From contig NZ_CP011456.1 in assembly GCF_001277295.1 (NCBI RefSeq), forward strand, positions 1,488,001 through 1,552,000: DNA of 64,000 bases, given 5' to 3'. Below are positions 44,571 to 53,527 of this stretch, piece by piece. A program made the translations under genes and the position numbers. This stretch comes from Anabaena sp. WA102 (GTDB lineage Bacteria > Cyanobacteriota > Cyanobacteriia > Cyanobacteriales > Nostocaceae). How positions within the stretch are numbered: the stretch's first letter is position 1; each line of letters starts with the position of its first letter. Below the pieces are notes generated by a model. It was not told the DNA's origin. It saw only the letters and a list, made by a program, of their open reading frames with translations, and did no database searches.

Positions 44571-44945
44571 TTAAGTTGATTTTTTCCAAATCACTAATAT
44601 CACTCCAGTGACAATCAAACCTAGTCCAAAAACACGGGTTAGAGAAATAGGTTCTTTTAAAACAAAGTAACCTAGTAATACAGAAAATATATAACCAATG
44701 GATACAGCAGGGGCAGCAACGCTGAGATTGATTCTGGTTAGGAGTAATATATAGGTTACTGCACCAATACCATAACAGGTTAATCCTAATAAAACTTCTG
44801 GTATGGTGATCATGTTGAGAATGAGATTAATAATGTTTCCTATATGAACTTTACCTAATTTAATCGCCCCCATTTTCAAAAAAAATTGTCCTGCTACACT
44901 AATAAGAACTGATATTAGCAGTAAACTAAATTCTGGTATTGACAC
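44571..44945 (-). CDS. Small DMT/SMR-type membrane protein, ArnE/EmrE-like
   Basis: This protein has 124 residues from the GTG at 44945, which has AAGG 8 bases upstream. The longer frame starts with TTG inside a dispersed repeat. Four membrane helices are visible: FSLLLISVLISVAGQFFLKM, EVLLGLTCYGIGAVTYILLL, AAPAVSIGYIFSVLLGYFVL and VFGLGLIVTGVILVIWK. The small length, the Gln and Gly-Phe pattern in helix 1 and the PxxxG loop match the family that flips polyprenyl-linked sugars (ArnE/F) or exports small cations. The GT2 neighbour 130 bp upstream supports lipid-sugar flipping. Confidence 0.82.
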   Translation of the reverse strand: MSIPEFSLLLISVLISVAGQFFLKMGAIKLGKVHIGNIINLILNMITIPEVLLGLTCYGIGAVTYILLLTRINLSVAAPAVSIGYIFSVLLGYFVLKEPISLTRVFGLGLIVTGVILVIWKKST

Positions 44946-45075
44946 TGATATTGCCTTAATTTTATTGATAACGGTGATTGGTGGGATGAAATACAATGGA
45001 GGGCGCAGACCCTGCGCCCCTAGGTTTTTGAGATTTAAAACTATTGAATAGTATTATTTTTTTTAAGTCAACATT

Positions 45076-46023
45076 TTAGTTTTTTGTAAAGCCTCCACTT
45101 TCTTTTAATGTATAAAGAGGACGACCTTTCACTTCTTCATATATTCTGCCAATATATTCACCTAAAATACCAATACAAACTAATTGGACTGAACCCAAGA
45201 AAAACATGGAAATTGTAATTAATGTGTAACCAATTAAGTGAGAGACTGGGGCAAAGATTCGCCAATAAAGGACTAATACTATCATAATCATAGCAATCGT
45301 AGCTGAGATAATACCTAAGTAGGTTGCCAGTCGTAAGGGAACTGTAGAGAAAGAGATAATACCATCAATTGCCAGGGATAAAGATTTACCAAAAGTATAT
45401 TTTACATCTCCTGCAAACCGAGGGTTTCTTTCAAAAAGTACAGAGGTTTGTCGAAAACCTACCCAAGCACGTAACCCGCGAACATAACGGTTGCGTTCTG
45501 GCATAGAATTCAAGATATCTACTACTTGTCTATCCATTAAGCAAAAATCGCCTGTATCTACAGGAATATCAACTTTAGCCAAGCGTCGAAGCAGACGATA
45601 AAAAAGGTATGCCGTTAAGCGTTTTAGCCAACCTTCCTTTTGACGGGATATGCGTTGAGCGTATACTACTTGGTATTCTTGATGCCATTTTTCGATCATT
45701 GTTAAAATTAATTCTGGTGGATCTTGAAGATCGGCATCCATAACAATGATACATTTACCTTGGACAAAGTTCAAACCGGCGGTAACGGCGATTTGATGCC
45801 CAAAATTCCGGGCGAGACTGAGGTAATGGACTCGATGATCACGGTGATGTAATTCGCGCATCATACTCAAAGAGCGATCGCGGCTACCATCATCAATTAA
45901 AATTAATTCCACATCACCGTCTAACTGTTCCATAACATCATGTAAACGGCGATACATCTCCATAATATTTTCTTCTTCGTTATAAATGGGGATAACTAGG
46001 GAGTAGATGGGCTGATTGATCAT
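45076..46023 (-). CDS. Family 2 glycosyltransferase, polyprenyl-phosphate sugar synthase type
   Basis: This is a 315-residue enzyme. The GT-A domain has SLVIPIYNEEENI, the LILIDDGSRDRS motif (UDP/GDP binding), the DADLQDPPELI motif near 97 and GDFCLMDRQV. The C-terminal part has two membrane helices (LGIISATIAMIMIVLVLYW and TLITISMFFLGSVQLVCIGI). This is the layout of ArnC/GtrB/DPM1-like enzymes that load a sugar on undecaprenyl phosphate. It starts only 44 bp from the divergent GT39 gene, so both promoters overlap or one face is leader-poor. It should provide the donor used by the two polytopic transferases. Confidence 0.93.
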   Translation of the reverse strand: MINQPIYSLVIPIYNEEENIMEMYRRLHDVMEQLDGDVELILIDDGSRDRSLSMMRELHHRDHRVHYLSLARNFGHQIAVTAGLNFVQGKCIIVMDADLQDPPELILTMIEKWHQEYQVVYAQRISRQKEGWLKRLTAYLFYRLLRRLAKVDIPVDTGDFCLMDRQVVDILNSMPERNRYVRGLRAWVGFRQTSVLFERNPRFAGDVKYTFGKSLSLAIDGIISFSTVPLRLATYLGIISATIAMIMIVLVLYWRIFAPVSHLIGYTLITISMFFLGSVQLVCIGILGEYIGRIYEEVKGRPLYTLKESGGFTKN

Positions 46024-46067
46024 GATAAAATTTATTGAAAATTTAATTGCCTGAAAATAAAAATATA

Positions 46068-48506
46068 ATGAATTATTCCTCTTATCTAAAAATCAATAAA
46101 GACTATATCATACTATTAACCATCTGGTTAATAGGATTAATGATAGATAGAACATGGTTTTTCTTAGATGAATCTATTCCAGCTTATGATCAAAGCGCAC
46201 ATTTAACGGGAGCATTACATCATTATCGGATTTTTCAAAACTTAAATATCTTATCAGGTGATTGGTGGTTATCTCTATGGCAATTAACCCCTAGTTATCG
46301 CGCTCCTTTTGTATATATTTGTACTGTACCCTTTTTAGTATTGTTTGGTAAGGGTCATGATCAAGCAAGTTTAGTCAATTTGGTATATACAGCGGTAATT
46401 ATTTTATCAGTATATCATTTAGGGAATTATTTATTTCAAAACCGAAAAATTGGCATCACAGCCAGCATATTTTGCTTGTTATTTCCTATTATGGGAATTA
46501 TCCGCACAGATTATTTATTAGATTATGGTTTAACGGCTATTGTCATAGCTACTTTCACAGTTTTAACAATTTGGAAAGATAGTTATAGTGGGTTTTTATC
46601 ATGGATATTAACTCTCTTACTAGGGATAGGAATAGGGTTAATCATGTTATCTAAACCCACAGGTTTTATTTTTATTCTCATTCCTAGTATCTGCACATTA
46701 ATTATTTTTATCAGCAAACGTAAATTTATTAAACTAATTCAAACAGGATTATCTTTAATTTTAGCTTGGTTGATTGCTGGTTCTTGGTATAGTGTAAATT
46801 GGTTAACTATTATTACTTCTGCCTTAAATGCTAATCATGTGGGAATAGGAGAAGGTGATCCATCTGCAACAACAATTGCTGGTTGGTTATATTATCCGCA
46901 AGCTATTCCTGAAACAGTTGGTTTTCCGATATTATTTGTAAGTATTGGTATTTTCTTAATTTATCTGTTTAAACGTCGGGTTACTCAAAATGTATTGCCA
47001 GATAATTTATCAAAATCCGCGTTAACTTGGTTATTTATTTCTCTAATTAGTAGTTATATAATTTGTTCCTTGGGGACAAATAAAGATATTAGATTTATTC
47101 TGCCTTGTTTTCCGGTAATTAGTTTAATTTTGGCTTACTTCTTTAACTTGATTGACAATATCTGGTTTAATAAATTAAGATTAGCAACTTTTGTATTAAG
47201 TGGGATAATTTTACTCAATAATTTATTCCCCTTACCCCTAATTCAAGCATGGGGAGGAAAACATTTACCAAATGATGAGAGTAAAAAATATCCCCTTGCG
47301 GAATTAATGGAGAAAATAAATCAAACTACTCCATATTTAAGAACAACTTTAGGAGTAATTCCAGTTTCTACACCCCAAGTTAATGAATTTACTTTAGATT
47401 ATTTCGGGACATTAGCTGATTTTCGCATTTATGGAAGAAAATTAACTATGAAATTATCTCAGGTAAATCAGGATTTACAGTATTTATCGTGGTATGTCAC
47501 CAAAGATAATGAACCAGATGAACCAGGAGAAAAGGGAGAAACAAAACGCAAATTAAAATCTTTAGTAGAATCTGATCCTGAGTTAAAATTACAGAATGAT
47601 TGGGTATTACCTCATGGTGATAAATTACGATTATATCATCGCAAAAATCCTCATGTAGTTGTTGAAAAATTAAATGTTGATAATAAGCCACTTGCTTTAG
47701 AAAAAGTAATAATTGCTAATGAAGTAATTACAAATCAAAATAACTCAGTTACCTATGAAATTACAGGTTCATGGGATGAATTGCAAAATGGTTTGTTACT
47801 GTTGAAATGGCAAAATGGACAATCAGCTTGGTATCATGATCATGCGATCGCACTGGGTAATTTATATTGTGGTATAAAATGTCATCCTCAAGGAAATTTT
47901 CGAGTAATTGAGAATCTCGCTACATTTATTCCCCAGGAATTACCGCTAGGAAAATATCAACTATCCGCACTATATTTAGATAAAATTAATGGCAAAATTA
48001 CACCTTTAAATATTCCTAATATAATTGTTAATGTTACAGATACAGGAAAACTAGAAAAAACACCACCTTTAGATTTAGTTTCCCGAATGTCACAATTGGC
48101 AGTAGACTTACAACAGGGAAAATTAGATAATATCTTTGTGCAAATAGATAATTTTAATCAATATGATCCTACTCAAGATTATTTAAAACAAATTGAATTT
48201 GCCGCTAATTATTACCTAGAGAATGAACCAAATAATCTGAATTGGCGTTATACTTTGGTTTTATCACAACTTTTACAGCGCAAAGCACCGGAATTAATTC
48301 AGAATTTAACAGAATTAACTAAATATGATCGTCACAATCCCTATACTTGGCTTTATTTAGCATTTGTTTATTTGTATGACTTTCAACCCAAACAAGCCGA
48401 AAAGCAGTTGATAATAGCAGAAAAATTAAAACCAGATATACCAGAATTAAAGACTTTAAAAACAGTTACAAATATCATGAAATTTCTCCCATTAATTCAT
48501 TTATAA
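46068..48506 (+). CDS. Polytopic GT39-type glycosyltransferase with TPR-like C-terminal domain
   Basis: This protein has about 812 residues from the ATG at 46068; a TTG at 46047 also fits. About ten to twelve membrane helices cover residues 10-390. The acidic first periplasmic loop (WFFLDESIPAYDQSAHLTGA) carries the Asp/Glu site typical of dolichol/undecaprenyl-phosphate-sugar-dependent transferases. From 400 on it is soluble: a beta-rich segment and then helical TPR-like repeats (NWRYTLVLSQLLQRKAPELI, YTWLYLAFVYLYDFQPKQAE). The C-terminal extension is unusual for the family and may bind a partner or acceptor. The next gene begins 3 bp after the stop. Confidence 0.85.
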   Translation: MNYSSYLKINKDYIILLTIWLIGLMIDRTWFFLDESIPAYDQSAHLTGALHHYRIFQNLNILSGDWWLSLWQLTPSYRAPFVYICTVPFLVLFGKGHDQASLVNLVYTAVIILSVYHLGNYLFQNRKIGITASIFCLLFPIMGIIRTDYLLDYGLTAIVIATFTVLTIWKDSYSGFLSWILTLLLGIGIGLIMLSKPTGFIFILIPSICTLIIFISKRKFIKLIQTGLSLILAWLIAGSWYSVNWLTIITSALNANHVGIGEGDPSATTIAGWLYYPQAIPETVGFPILFVSIGIFLIYLFKRRVTQNVLPDNLSKSALTWLFISLISSYIICSLGTNKDIRFILPCFPVISLILAYFFNLIDNIWFNKLRLATFVLSGIILLNNLFPLPLIQAWGGKHLPNDESKKYPLAELMEKINQTTPYLRTTLGVIPVSTPQVNEFTLDYFGTLADFRIYGRKLTMKLSQVNQDLQYLSWYVTKDNEPDEPGEKGETKRKLKSLVESDPELKLQNDWVLPHGDKLRLYHRKNPHVVVEKLNVDNKPLALEKVIIANEVITNQNNSVTYEITGSWDELQNGLLLLKWQNGQSAWYHDHAIALGNLYCGIKCHPQGNFRVIENLATFIPQELPLGKYQLSALYLDKINGKITPLNIPNIIVNVTDTGKLEKTPPLDLVSRMSQLAVDLQQGKLDNIFVQIDNFNQYDPTQDYLKQIEFAANYYLENEPNNLNWRYTLVLSQLLQRKAPELIQNLTELTKYDRHNPYTWLYLAFVYLYDFQPKQAEKQLIIAEKLKPDIPELKTLKTVTNIMKFLPLIHL

Positions 48507-48509
48507 AAT

Positions 48510-50033
48510 ATGAGTCATAAACAATGGTTTTTAGGTTTATTGGTAGCATCTTTAATTTTATCGCTAATAGGTTTGGGTAATTTACCTTTACGAGATTGGG
48601 ATGAAGGTACTTATGCTATAGTTGCCAGGGAAATTTATCGCACTGGTAACTGGATTTATCCGACTATCCAAGGAGATCCTTTTTTATTAAAACCACCTTT
48701 GATGCAATGGTTTATTGCTGTTTGCTATCATATCGGAGGAGTGCAAGAATTTACTACCAGATTTCCGGGAGCATTTTTAACAGCTTTAGGAGTACCTTTA
48801 CTTTATTTAATTGGACGTTTAGCTTTTATAAAAAATTTACCAGCTTTATTTTCAGCTTTGGTTTATTTAACATTATTGCCTGTAGTCCGTCATGGTAGAC
48901 TAGCAATGTTAGATGGAATGACTGTTTCCTTTTTCTTGTTATTGTTATTTTGCATTCTCAAAGCCCGTCATGATAGAAAATATGCTGTTGGTATCGGATT
49001 TTGTTTGGGTTTAATTACTCTGACAAAGGGAATGTTAGTAGTAGTTTTAGCAGTAATAGCAGGTTTATTTATCATTGCTAATAAACAATTAGCTATATTA
49101 AAAAATCCATTTCTATGGATAGGAATGTTATTAGGTAATTTACCGGCTATTGCTTGGTATTTTGCCCAATGGCAACATTATGGTAATATTTTCTTAGAAG
49201 TGCATTTTCAATCCCAAGCTTTTGACAGACTGGGAAAAGCTGTGGAAGGTAATACTGGTCCGATTTGGTATTATTTACTGGAAGTGATCAAATATGGTTT
49301 TCCCTGGTTGTTATTTTTGCCAGGAGGTTTATATTTAAGTTGGAAAAATCGTCATACTGCTTGGGGTTGTTTAACTCTCATTGGTACAATTGTTTATTTT
49401 GCCATAGTTTCTTTAATGAGTACCAAATTACCCTGGTATATTATGCCCATATATCCATTTTTAGCTTTAGCAATTGGGGCTAATTTAAGTTACATTTGGC
49501 AGGAGGAGAAGTTTAAAACCAGATTTTTGACGGGATTTTTTGCATTTTTAGTTATTGTCGGTTTAGCAGGTTGCATTTATTTTAGTATATTCGATAAACA
49601 GCCATTGTTAATTGTAATGAGTGTTGTTTTAGCAATGACTATGGGGATGACATCATGGTTCGTTAATCAGCATAACCGTCAATTTATCCCGGTTTTATTT
49701 GCGGGAATGTATTTAGTTTTAGGAATGTTGATGAGTTCTCAATCGTGGATATGGGAGTTAAATGAAAAATTCCCTGTTCTACCAGTGGCAGCGTTAATTA
49801 GAGATAATGTGCCACCTGGAACACAAATTTATACTTCTTTTCCTGATAGTCGTCCTAGTTTAGATTTTTATAGTGATTGTAAAATTATTCCTATATCTAT
49901 GGCAGATTTAAAAGATAAGTTTGCTGATAAATCTTATTTATTATTGGGTCAGGATACTTTGCAGAAAATTAATTTAAATCAAATTAAGGTTATGGGAGAA
50001 GCTAATGGTTTTAAATTGGTGGCTATAAATTAA
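48510..50033 (+). CDS. ArnT-like glycosyltransferase (GT39/GT83)
   Basis: This is a 507-residue membrane protein. The N-terminal helix (FLGLLVASLILSLIGL) leads to the catalytic loop LPLRDWDEGTYAIVAREIYR and the GDPFLLKPPLMQWFIAVCY motif typical of ArnT/PMT-like enzymes that use undecaprenyl-phosphate sugar donors. About ten more helices follow, then a soluble periplasmic end (VPPGTQIYTSFPDSRPSLDF). It is 3 bp after the GT39 gene and likely translationally coupled. With the GT2 and DMT genes it should transfer a sugar to lipid or surface glycan outside the cytoplasmic membrane. Confidence 0.9.
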   Translation: MSHKQWFLGLLVASLILSLIGLGNLPLRDWDEGTYAIVAREIYRTGNWIYPTIQGDPFLLKPPLMQWFIAVCYHIGGVQEFTTRFPGAFLTALGVPLLYLIGRLAFIKNLPALFSALVYLTLLPVVRHGRLAMLDGMTVSFFLLLLFCILKARHDRKYAVGIGFCLGLITLTKGMLVVVLAVIAGLFIIANKQLAILKNPFLWIGMLLGNLPAIAWYFAQWQHYGNIFLEVHFQSQAFDRLGKAVEGNTGPIWYYLLEVIKYGFPWLLFLPGGLYLSWKNRHTAWGCLTLIGTIVYFAIVSLMSTKLPWYIMPIYPFLALAIGANLSYIWQEEKFKTRFLTGFFAFLVIVGLAGCIYFSIFDKQPLLIVMSVVLAMTMGMTSWFVNQHNRQFIPVLFAGMYLVLGMLMSSQSWIWELNEKFPVLPVAALIRDNVPPGTQIYTSFPDSRPSLDFYSDCKIIPISMADLKDKFADKSYLLLGQDTLQKINLNQIKVMGEANGFKLVAIN

Positions 50034-50166
50034 GGCTAGTGTGTACACACAAGTTATCGAATCACCCCACCCTAACCCTCCCCTTGTAAAGGGGAGGGAA
50101 CTAATTTTTCCGGTTTCTCCCCAAAGCATCGGGGGGATTAAGGGGGGTAATTTAACTTGTGTGTAC

Positions 50167-50257
50167 CAATACTATTGCCAATTTTCCAAAATATGTCTGA
50201 AACCCAAGAAAATCGTGACGATATCAATAGGGTTTCAGGGCTTTGGCAATAGTATTG
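50167..50257. mobile_element. 91-bp MITE with perfect 15-bp ends and 6-bp target duplication
   Basis: The ends CAATACTATTGCCAA and TTGGCAATAGTATTG are perfect inverted repeats. GTGTAC occurs on both sides (50161-50166 and 50258-50263). The empty form TTGTGTCTACACGAT occurs in copy C at about 21290-21304. The middle contains a second arm pair (TGAAACCC / GGGTTTCA). Confidence 0.85.
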
Positions 50258-50275
50258 GTGTACACGATGCCTTTA

Positions 50276-50427
50276 TAAGTAATTGGACAAAAATATTTAC
50301 AGTCATTGCGAGCGAAGAGAAGCAATCACAACCCTTGCGATTGCTTCATTTCACTTCGTTCCATATAGCTAACACCACGCTGCGCTAACGCCATGACATT
50401 GTGTAACTAATTCTGTCTCACTACTTA
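50276..50427. mobile_element. TA-target MITE (copy E4)
   Basis: This is a 148-bp element flanked by TA. The empty site is TTTATAAGGGG in copy C at 21350-21351. It differs from E2 by a few bases (AGAGAAGC, ATATAGCTAACACC). Confidence 0.9.
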
Positions 50428-50459
50428 AAGGGAGGATTAGGGAGGGGTAAAACATTTGA

Positions 50460-50611
50460 TAAGTAATTGGACAAAAATATTTACAGTCATTGCGAGCGAA
50501 GGGAAGCAATCACAACCCTTGGAATTGCTTCATTTCACTTCGTTCCCTATGGCTAACGCCACGCTGCGCTTACGCAATGACATTGTGTAATTAATTCTGT
50601 CTCACTACTTA
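50460..50611. mobile_element. TA-target MITE (copy E5)
   Basis: This is a 148-bp element flanked by TA. The empty site is CATTTGATACAACAATCATG in copy C at 21384-21385, and the filled site reads CATTTGATA - element - TACAGCAATCATG. Confidence 0.92.
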
Positions 50612-50843
50612 CAGCAATCATGACTTTTCAAACACCCTCTAAATGTCTTGGCTGGTGCGCCTATTTTTTCTGAAAATATTGCTGCGTATTCGCCATCAAA
50701 TTCGCTTGTCTGTAATAGTACGGGATAAAATCGGAAATTTTTCTAAATTTTCAGCAATTACCGCCATAATCAAAGACTTTGAGAAAGCTTTAGACAGATT
50801 ATGATGGAAGTTTAGGGCTTGATGAAAAAGGTGATAATCACTC

Positions 50844-51563
50844 ATGAGTACCGAAAACAATCTAGCCATTGTGGACTGGGAACCCCATCATCCACCTGCT
50901 GACTTAATATTTCATGATGGTGAAGTCTTGGAATCAAATAGACACCGGATTGCGATGAATGTCCTCATTCGGTCATTGCAGCAGCTTTGGTCTGACCGCA
51001 ATGATTATTTTACTGGGGGCAATATGTTTATTTACTACAGCAGTAGCCAAATTCGTAATCGTGAGTTTCGCGGTCCCGATTTCTTTGCTGTTCTCAATGT
51101 TGATGGTAGTAACCCTCGACAAGGTTGGGTAGTTTGGGAAGAAAATGGTCGCTATCCTGATGTGATTGTGGAATTAATGTCACGGTCTACATCAGGAATA
51201 GATAAGGGAATTAAAAAAGACCTTTATGAACAGACTTTCCATACCTCCGATTATTTTGTCTATGACCCATTTGATGCTAATTCTTTACAAGGATGGCATT
51301 TAGATCATGAACAACAGTATCAGCCATTAAGACCAAATGAAAATGGTTGGCTATGGTGTAGACGTTTGGGTTTATGGTTGGGAACTTGGGAAGGAACTAT
51401 AGATAGGGAAACTGCGATTTGGGTGCGGTTTTATGATGTTGCGGGCAATCTAGTTTTATTACCAGAGGAGGCAGCTAAATCACGAGAGGAGGAAGCTCAA
51501 GCAAAAGCAGCTAGGTTAGCTGCCAGATTACGAGAATTGGGTGAAAATCCAGATATGTTGTAA
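50844..51563 (+). CDS. Uma2 family (PD-(D/E)XK fold) protein
   Basis: This is a 239-residue protein. The nuclease-like fold motifs are EFRGPDFFAVLNVD (Asp), GRYPDVIVELMSRSTSGIDK (Glu) and KKDLYEQTFHTSDYFVYDP (Lys and following strand). The C-terminal 35 residues form an Ala/Glu-rich helix (EEAAKSREEEAQAKAARLAA), common in this subfamily. Uma2 proteins are hugely expanded in cyanobacteria. Their function is unproven, and a nuclease activity is predicted from the fold only. The start ATG is preceded by AAAAGGTGATAATCACTC. It stands alone after the MITE nest. Confidence 0.92.
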   Translation: MSTENNLAIVDWEPHHPPADLIFHDGEVLESNRHRIAMNVLIRSLQQLWSDRNDYFTGGNMFIYYSSSQIRNREFRGPDFFAVLNVDGSNPRQGWVVWEENGRYPDVIVELMSRSTSGIDKGIKKDLYEQTFHTSDYFVYDPFDANSLQGWHLDHEQQYQPLRPNENGWLWCRRLGLWLGTWEGTIDRETAIWVRFYDVAGNLVLLPEEAAKSREEEAQAKAARLAARLRELGENPDML

Positions 51564-51579
51564 TCGTTAGGTTTCCCAA

Positions 51580-51642
51580 ATCCCCGACTTCTCAAGACAA
51601 ATCACAATTTCTGGAGACGATTACAACAGAAGTCGGGGATCT
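51580..51642. repeat. ATCCCCGACTTCT / AGAAGTCGGGGAT repeat with 37-base spacer
   Basis: The arms of the dispersed palindrome enclose CAAGACAAATCACAATTTCT and further bases. It lies between two convergent genes and is followed on the plus strand by CTTAATTTTTG, so it can act as a terminator for the Uma2 gene. Confidence 0.65.
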
Positions 51643-51665
51643 TAATTTTTGTCTAGTCAGTCCAA

Positions 51666-52448
51666 TTAACTAGAAGCACTAGTATAAAAACGGAGAGCAA
51701 ACCGCCAAAACTGGGTAGAAATGAAAAACAATATCAAAGCTAATAATCCTGCACCCAGCAACCAGGTAAGTTGAATTTGACCTAACATAGTTTGGGCGGG
51801 AACTGTAGTTAAAAAAGCTACTGGTACTATGAAAGTGAAGAAGAAGCGATAGGCAGCCGGATAACCTGTAATTGGGTATCTTCCAGCCTCTAAAAACCCT
51901 CTTAATACTTCAGTAATATTATATATCTTTACAAACCAAATACTAGTTGCTCCTAGTATAAACCACAGGCTATAAAGAATAACTAAACCACAAGTCAACG
52001 GAAAGATACTCAATAAGTATTTATCAATACCTAAGTTAAGTTTTGTACCAGCATAGACAATGATCAATAGTCCAAAGATTAAATCTGGTATTCCCCAGGG
52101 GGAAATGGTATGAAGAGATAACCAAAACTGACTACGAATAGGTTTTAATAATACGAAGTCTAAAGTCCCTTCTTGGACATGACGCACAATCCGATTTAAG
52201 TTGGGAGCGAGAAAGGTGGCAGCAAAGCCTTGTAATAGTGTGAAAATTCCTAAAACTACTAAAGCTGATTCCCATGACCAACCCGAAAAAGTGTAACCTG
52301 TACGGTAGAACAGGAATAAACTAAAGATACCACCCACTAAATTGCCTAAGCTACTAATAGCATAAATGATAAAATTGATACGATATTCCATTTCTGCGGA
52401 AATGGCAGCACTCCAAAATAATCTCAACACTTTTAAATATCTTGGCAT
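51666..52448 (-). CDS. ABC-2 type transporter permease subunit
   Basis: This is a 260-residue membrane protein with six helices, for example INFIIYAISSLGNLVGGIFS, ALVVLGIFTLLQGFAATFLA, YLLSIFPLTCGLVILYSLW and LLGAGLLALILFFISTQFW. The segment HVQEGTLDFVLLKPIRSQFW is the coupling-helix region of the family, and EVLRGFLEAGRYPITGYPAA is also characteristic. The protein should form an exporter with an ATPase encoded elsewhere; no ATPase gene is adjacent. The substrate is unknown. The ATG at 52448 (MPRYLKVLRLFW) is preceded by AGACGAAAA with no strong site. Confidence 0.88.
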   Translation of the reverse strand: MPRYLKVLRLFWSAAISAEMEYRINFIIYAISSLGNLVGGIFSLFLFYRTGYTFSGWSWESALVVLGIFTLLQGFAATFLAPNLNRIVRHVQEGTLDFVLLKPIRSQFWLSLHTISPWGIPDLIFGLLIIVYAGTKLNLGIDKYLLSIFPLTCGLVILYSLWFILGATSIWFVKIYNITEVLRGFLEAGRYPITGYPAAYRFFFTFIVPVAFLTTVPAQTMLGQIQLTWLLGAGLLALILFFISTQFWRFALRFYTSASS

Positions 52449-52470
52449 TTTTCGTCTCTACCCCAATAGG

Positions 52471-52721
52471 TAAGTAGGTTGGCGTTGAAAATTGTCGTTA
52501 TACTGAAAACGGTTAATAGTTTAACCAAATATGAAACCCCTCTCCAAACCTCTCCCCGCAACGGGGAGAGGCTTTGAACTTGTTCTTTGTATGATAAAAA
52601 AGTCCAGCTTCTAGCCGTTTTGAGTATATAGCAAGGCAAGAGGCAAAAGGCAAGAGTAAAGAAGTTTTCAGCGATTTTACGTTTCTTTGCACAGTTTGGT
52701 TTTATTGTGTTCACCTACTTA
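52471..52721. mobile_element. MITE with TAAGTAGGT ends (intact relative of 22705-23360)
   Basis: The left end is TAAGTAGGTTGGCGTTG and the right end (reverse complement) is TAAGTAGGTGAACACAAT. The interior includes ACTGAAAACGGTTAATAG and a CTCTCCCCGCAACGGGGAGAG hairpin. It provides the empty site TTGTATGATAA for MITE copy E2. A 93-codon ORF across it is rejected. Confidence 0.75.
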
Positions 52722-52821
52722 AATATAAAGTAACTTTATATGAACTTAATATTATTTTTTATTTTTATAAATTTATGAACGCTAAAATGTTGAATGCAAC
52801 TTCTTAAGCAAATCGGATTTT

Positions 52822-53427
52822 ATGCACTTTAATTTACCGGAACTAATTAAATCGTTGGGTTATTTTGGAGTATGGGGAATTATCTTTGCTGAATCTGGTT
52901 TATTGATTGGCTTTTTTCTGCCCGGTGATAGTTTATTATTTACAGCGGGATTTGTTGCTTCTCAGAACTTGCTGAATATTTGGGTGCTGATTTTTGGTGC
53001 GTTTGTTTGTGCTGTATTGGGTGATAATGTCGGTTATTTTACTGGACATAAATTTGGGAGAAAGTTATTTGATAAGGATGATTCTTGGTTATTTCATAAA
53101 AAACATATTGTGAAAACTCAAGATTTTTATGAAAAGCATGGTAAAAAAACAATTGTTTTAGCTAGATTTATGCCAATCGTTAGAACTTTTGCACCGATTG
53201 TAGCAGGTGTTGGAGCTATGCACTATCGGTCTTTTATGTCTTATAACTTAATTGGTGGCTTTGTTTGGACATTTGGTATTACTTTGTTAGGGTTTTTCTT
53301 AGGAAAATCTTTACCAGCGGAACAATTAGATAAGTATCTATTACCAATAATTGGCTTAATTGTTGTTGTTTCTTTATTACCTTCGATTATTCATGTAATT
53401 AAGGAAAACAGAGCTAATAAAGGATAA
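52822..53427 (+). CDS. DedA family membrane protein
   Basis: This is a 201-residue protein. Motifs of the DedA/VTT family are GVWGIIFAESGLLIGFFLPGDSL (Glu and the F/xPG loop), VCAVLGDNVGYFTGHKFGRKL and the conserved RFMPIVRTFAPIVAGVGAM with Arg, near 118-136. There are four to five hydrophobic segments and a short basic tail. Family members transport or scramble phospholipid, or support recycling of undecaprenyl phosphate, and affect envelope integrity. It lies 100 bp before the ABC exporter on the same strand, so cotranscription is possible. Confidence 0.93.
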   Translation: MHFNLPELIKSLGYFGVWGIIFAESGLLIGFFLPGDSLLFTAGFVASQNLLNIWVLIFGAFVCAVLGDNVGYFTGHKFGRKLFDKDDSWLFHKKHIVKTQDFYEKHGKKTIVLARFMPIVRTFAPIVAGVGAMHYRSFMSYNLIGGFVWTFGITLLGFFLGKSLPAEQLDKYLLPIIGLIVVVSLLPSIIHVIKENRANKG

Positions 53428-53527
53428 AATATTTTGTTTTGATTACAGTTTACCAATCTCTATTCCCAAATGTACCCAAAAACTGGTAGCGTCAAACAAG
53501 GAAAATATTTTTTGTGGATGTTACGAT

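Larger units (their letters stand above)
50041..50638. mobile_element. Nest of at least four MITEs
   Basis: The outer host has GTGTACACACAAGTTA at 50041 and TAACTTGTGTGTAC at 50153-50166, then continues to TTTCAAACACCCTC ending 50638. Into it are inserted a 91-bp element (50167-50257) with a GTGTAC duplication and two TA-target MITEs (50276-50427 and 50460-50611). The uninterrupted relative is copy C at 21207-21413. An ORF at 50041-50388 is repeat sequence. Confidence 0.85.
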
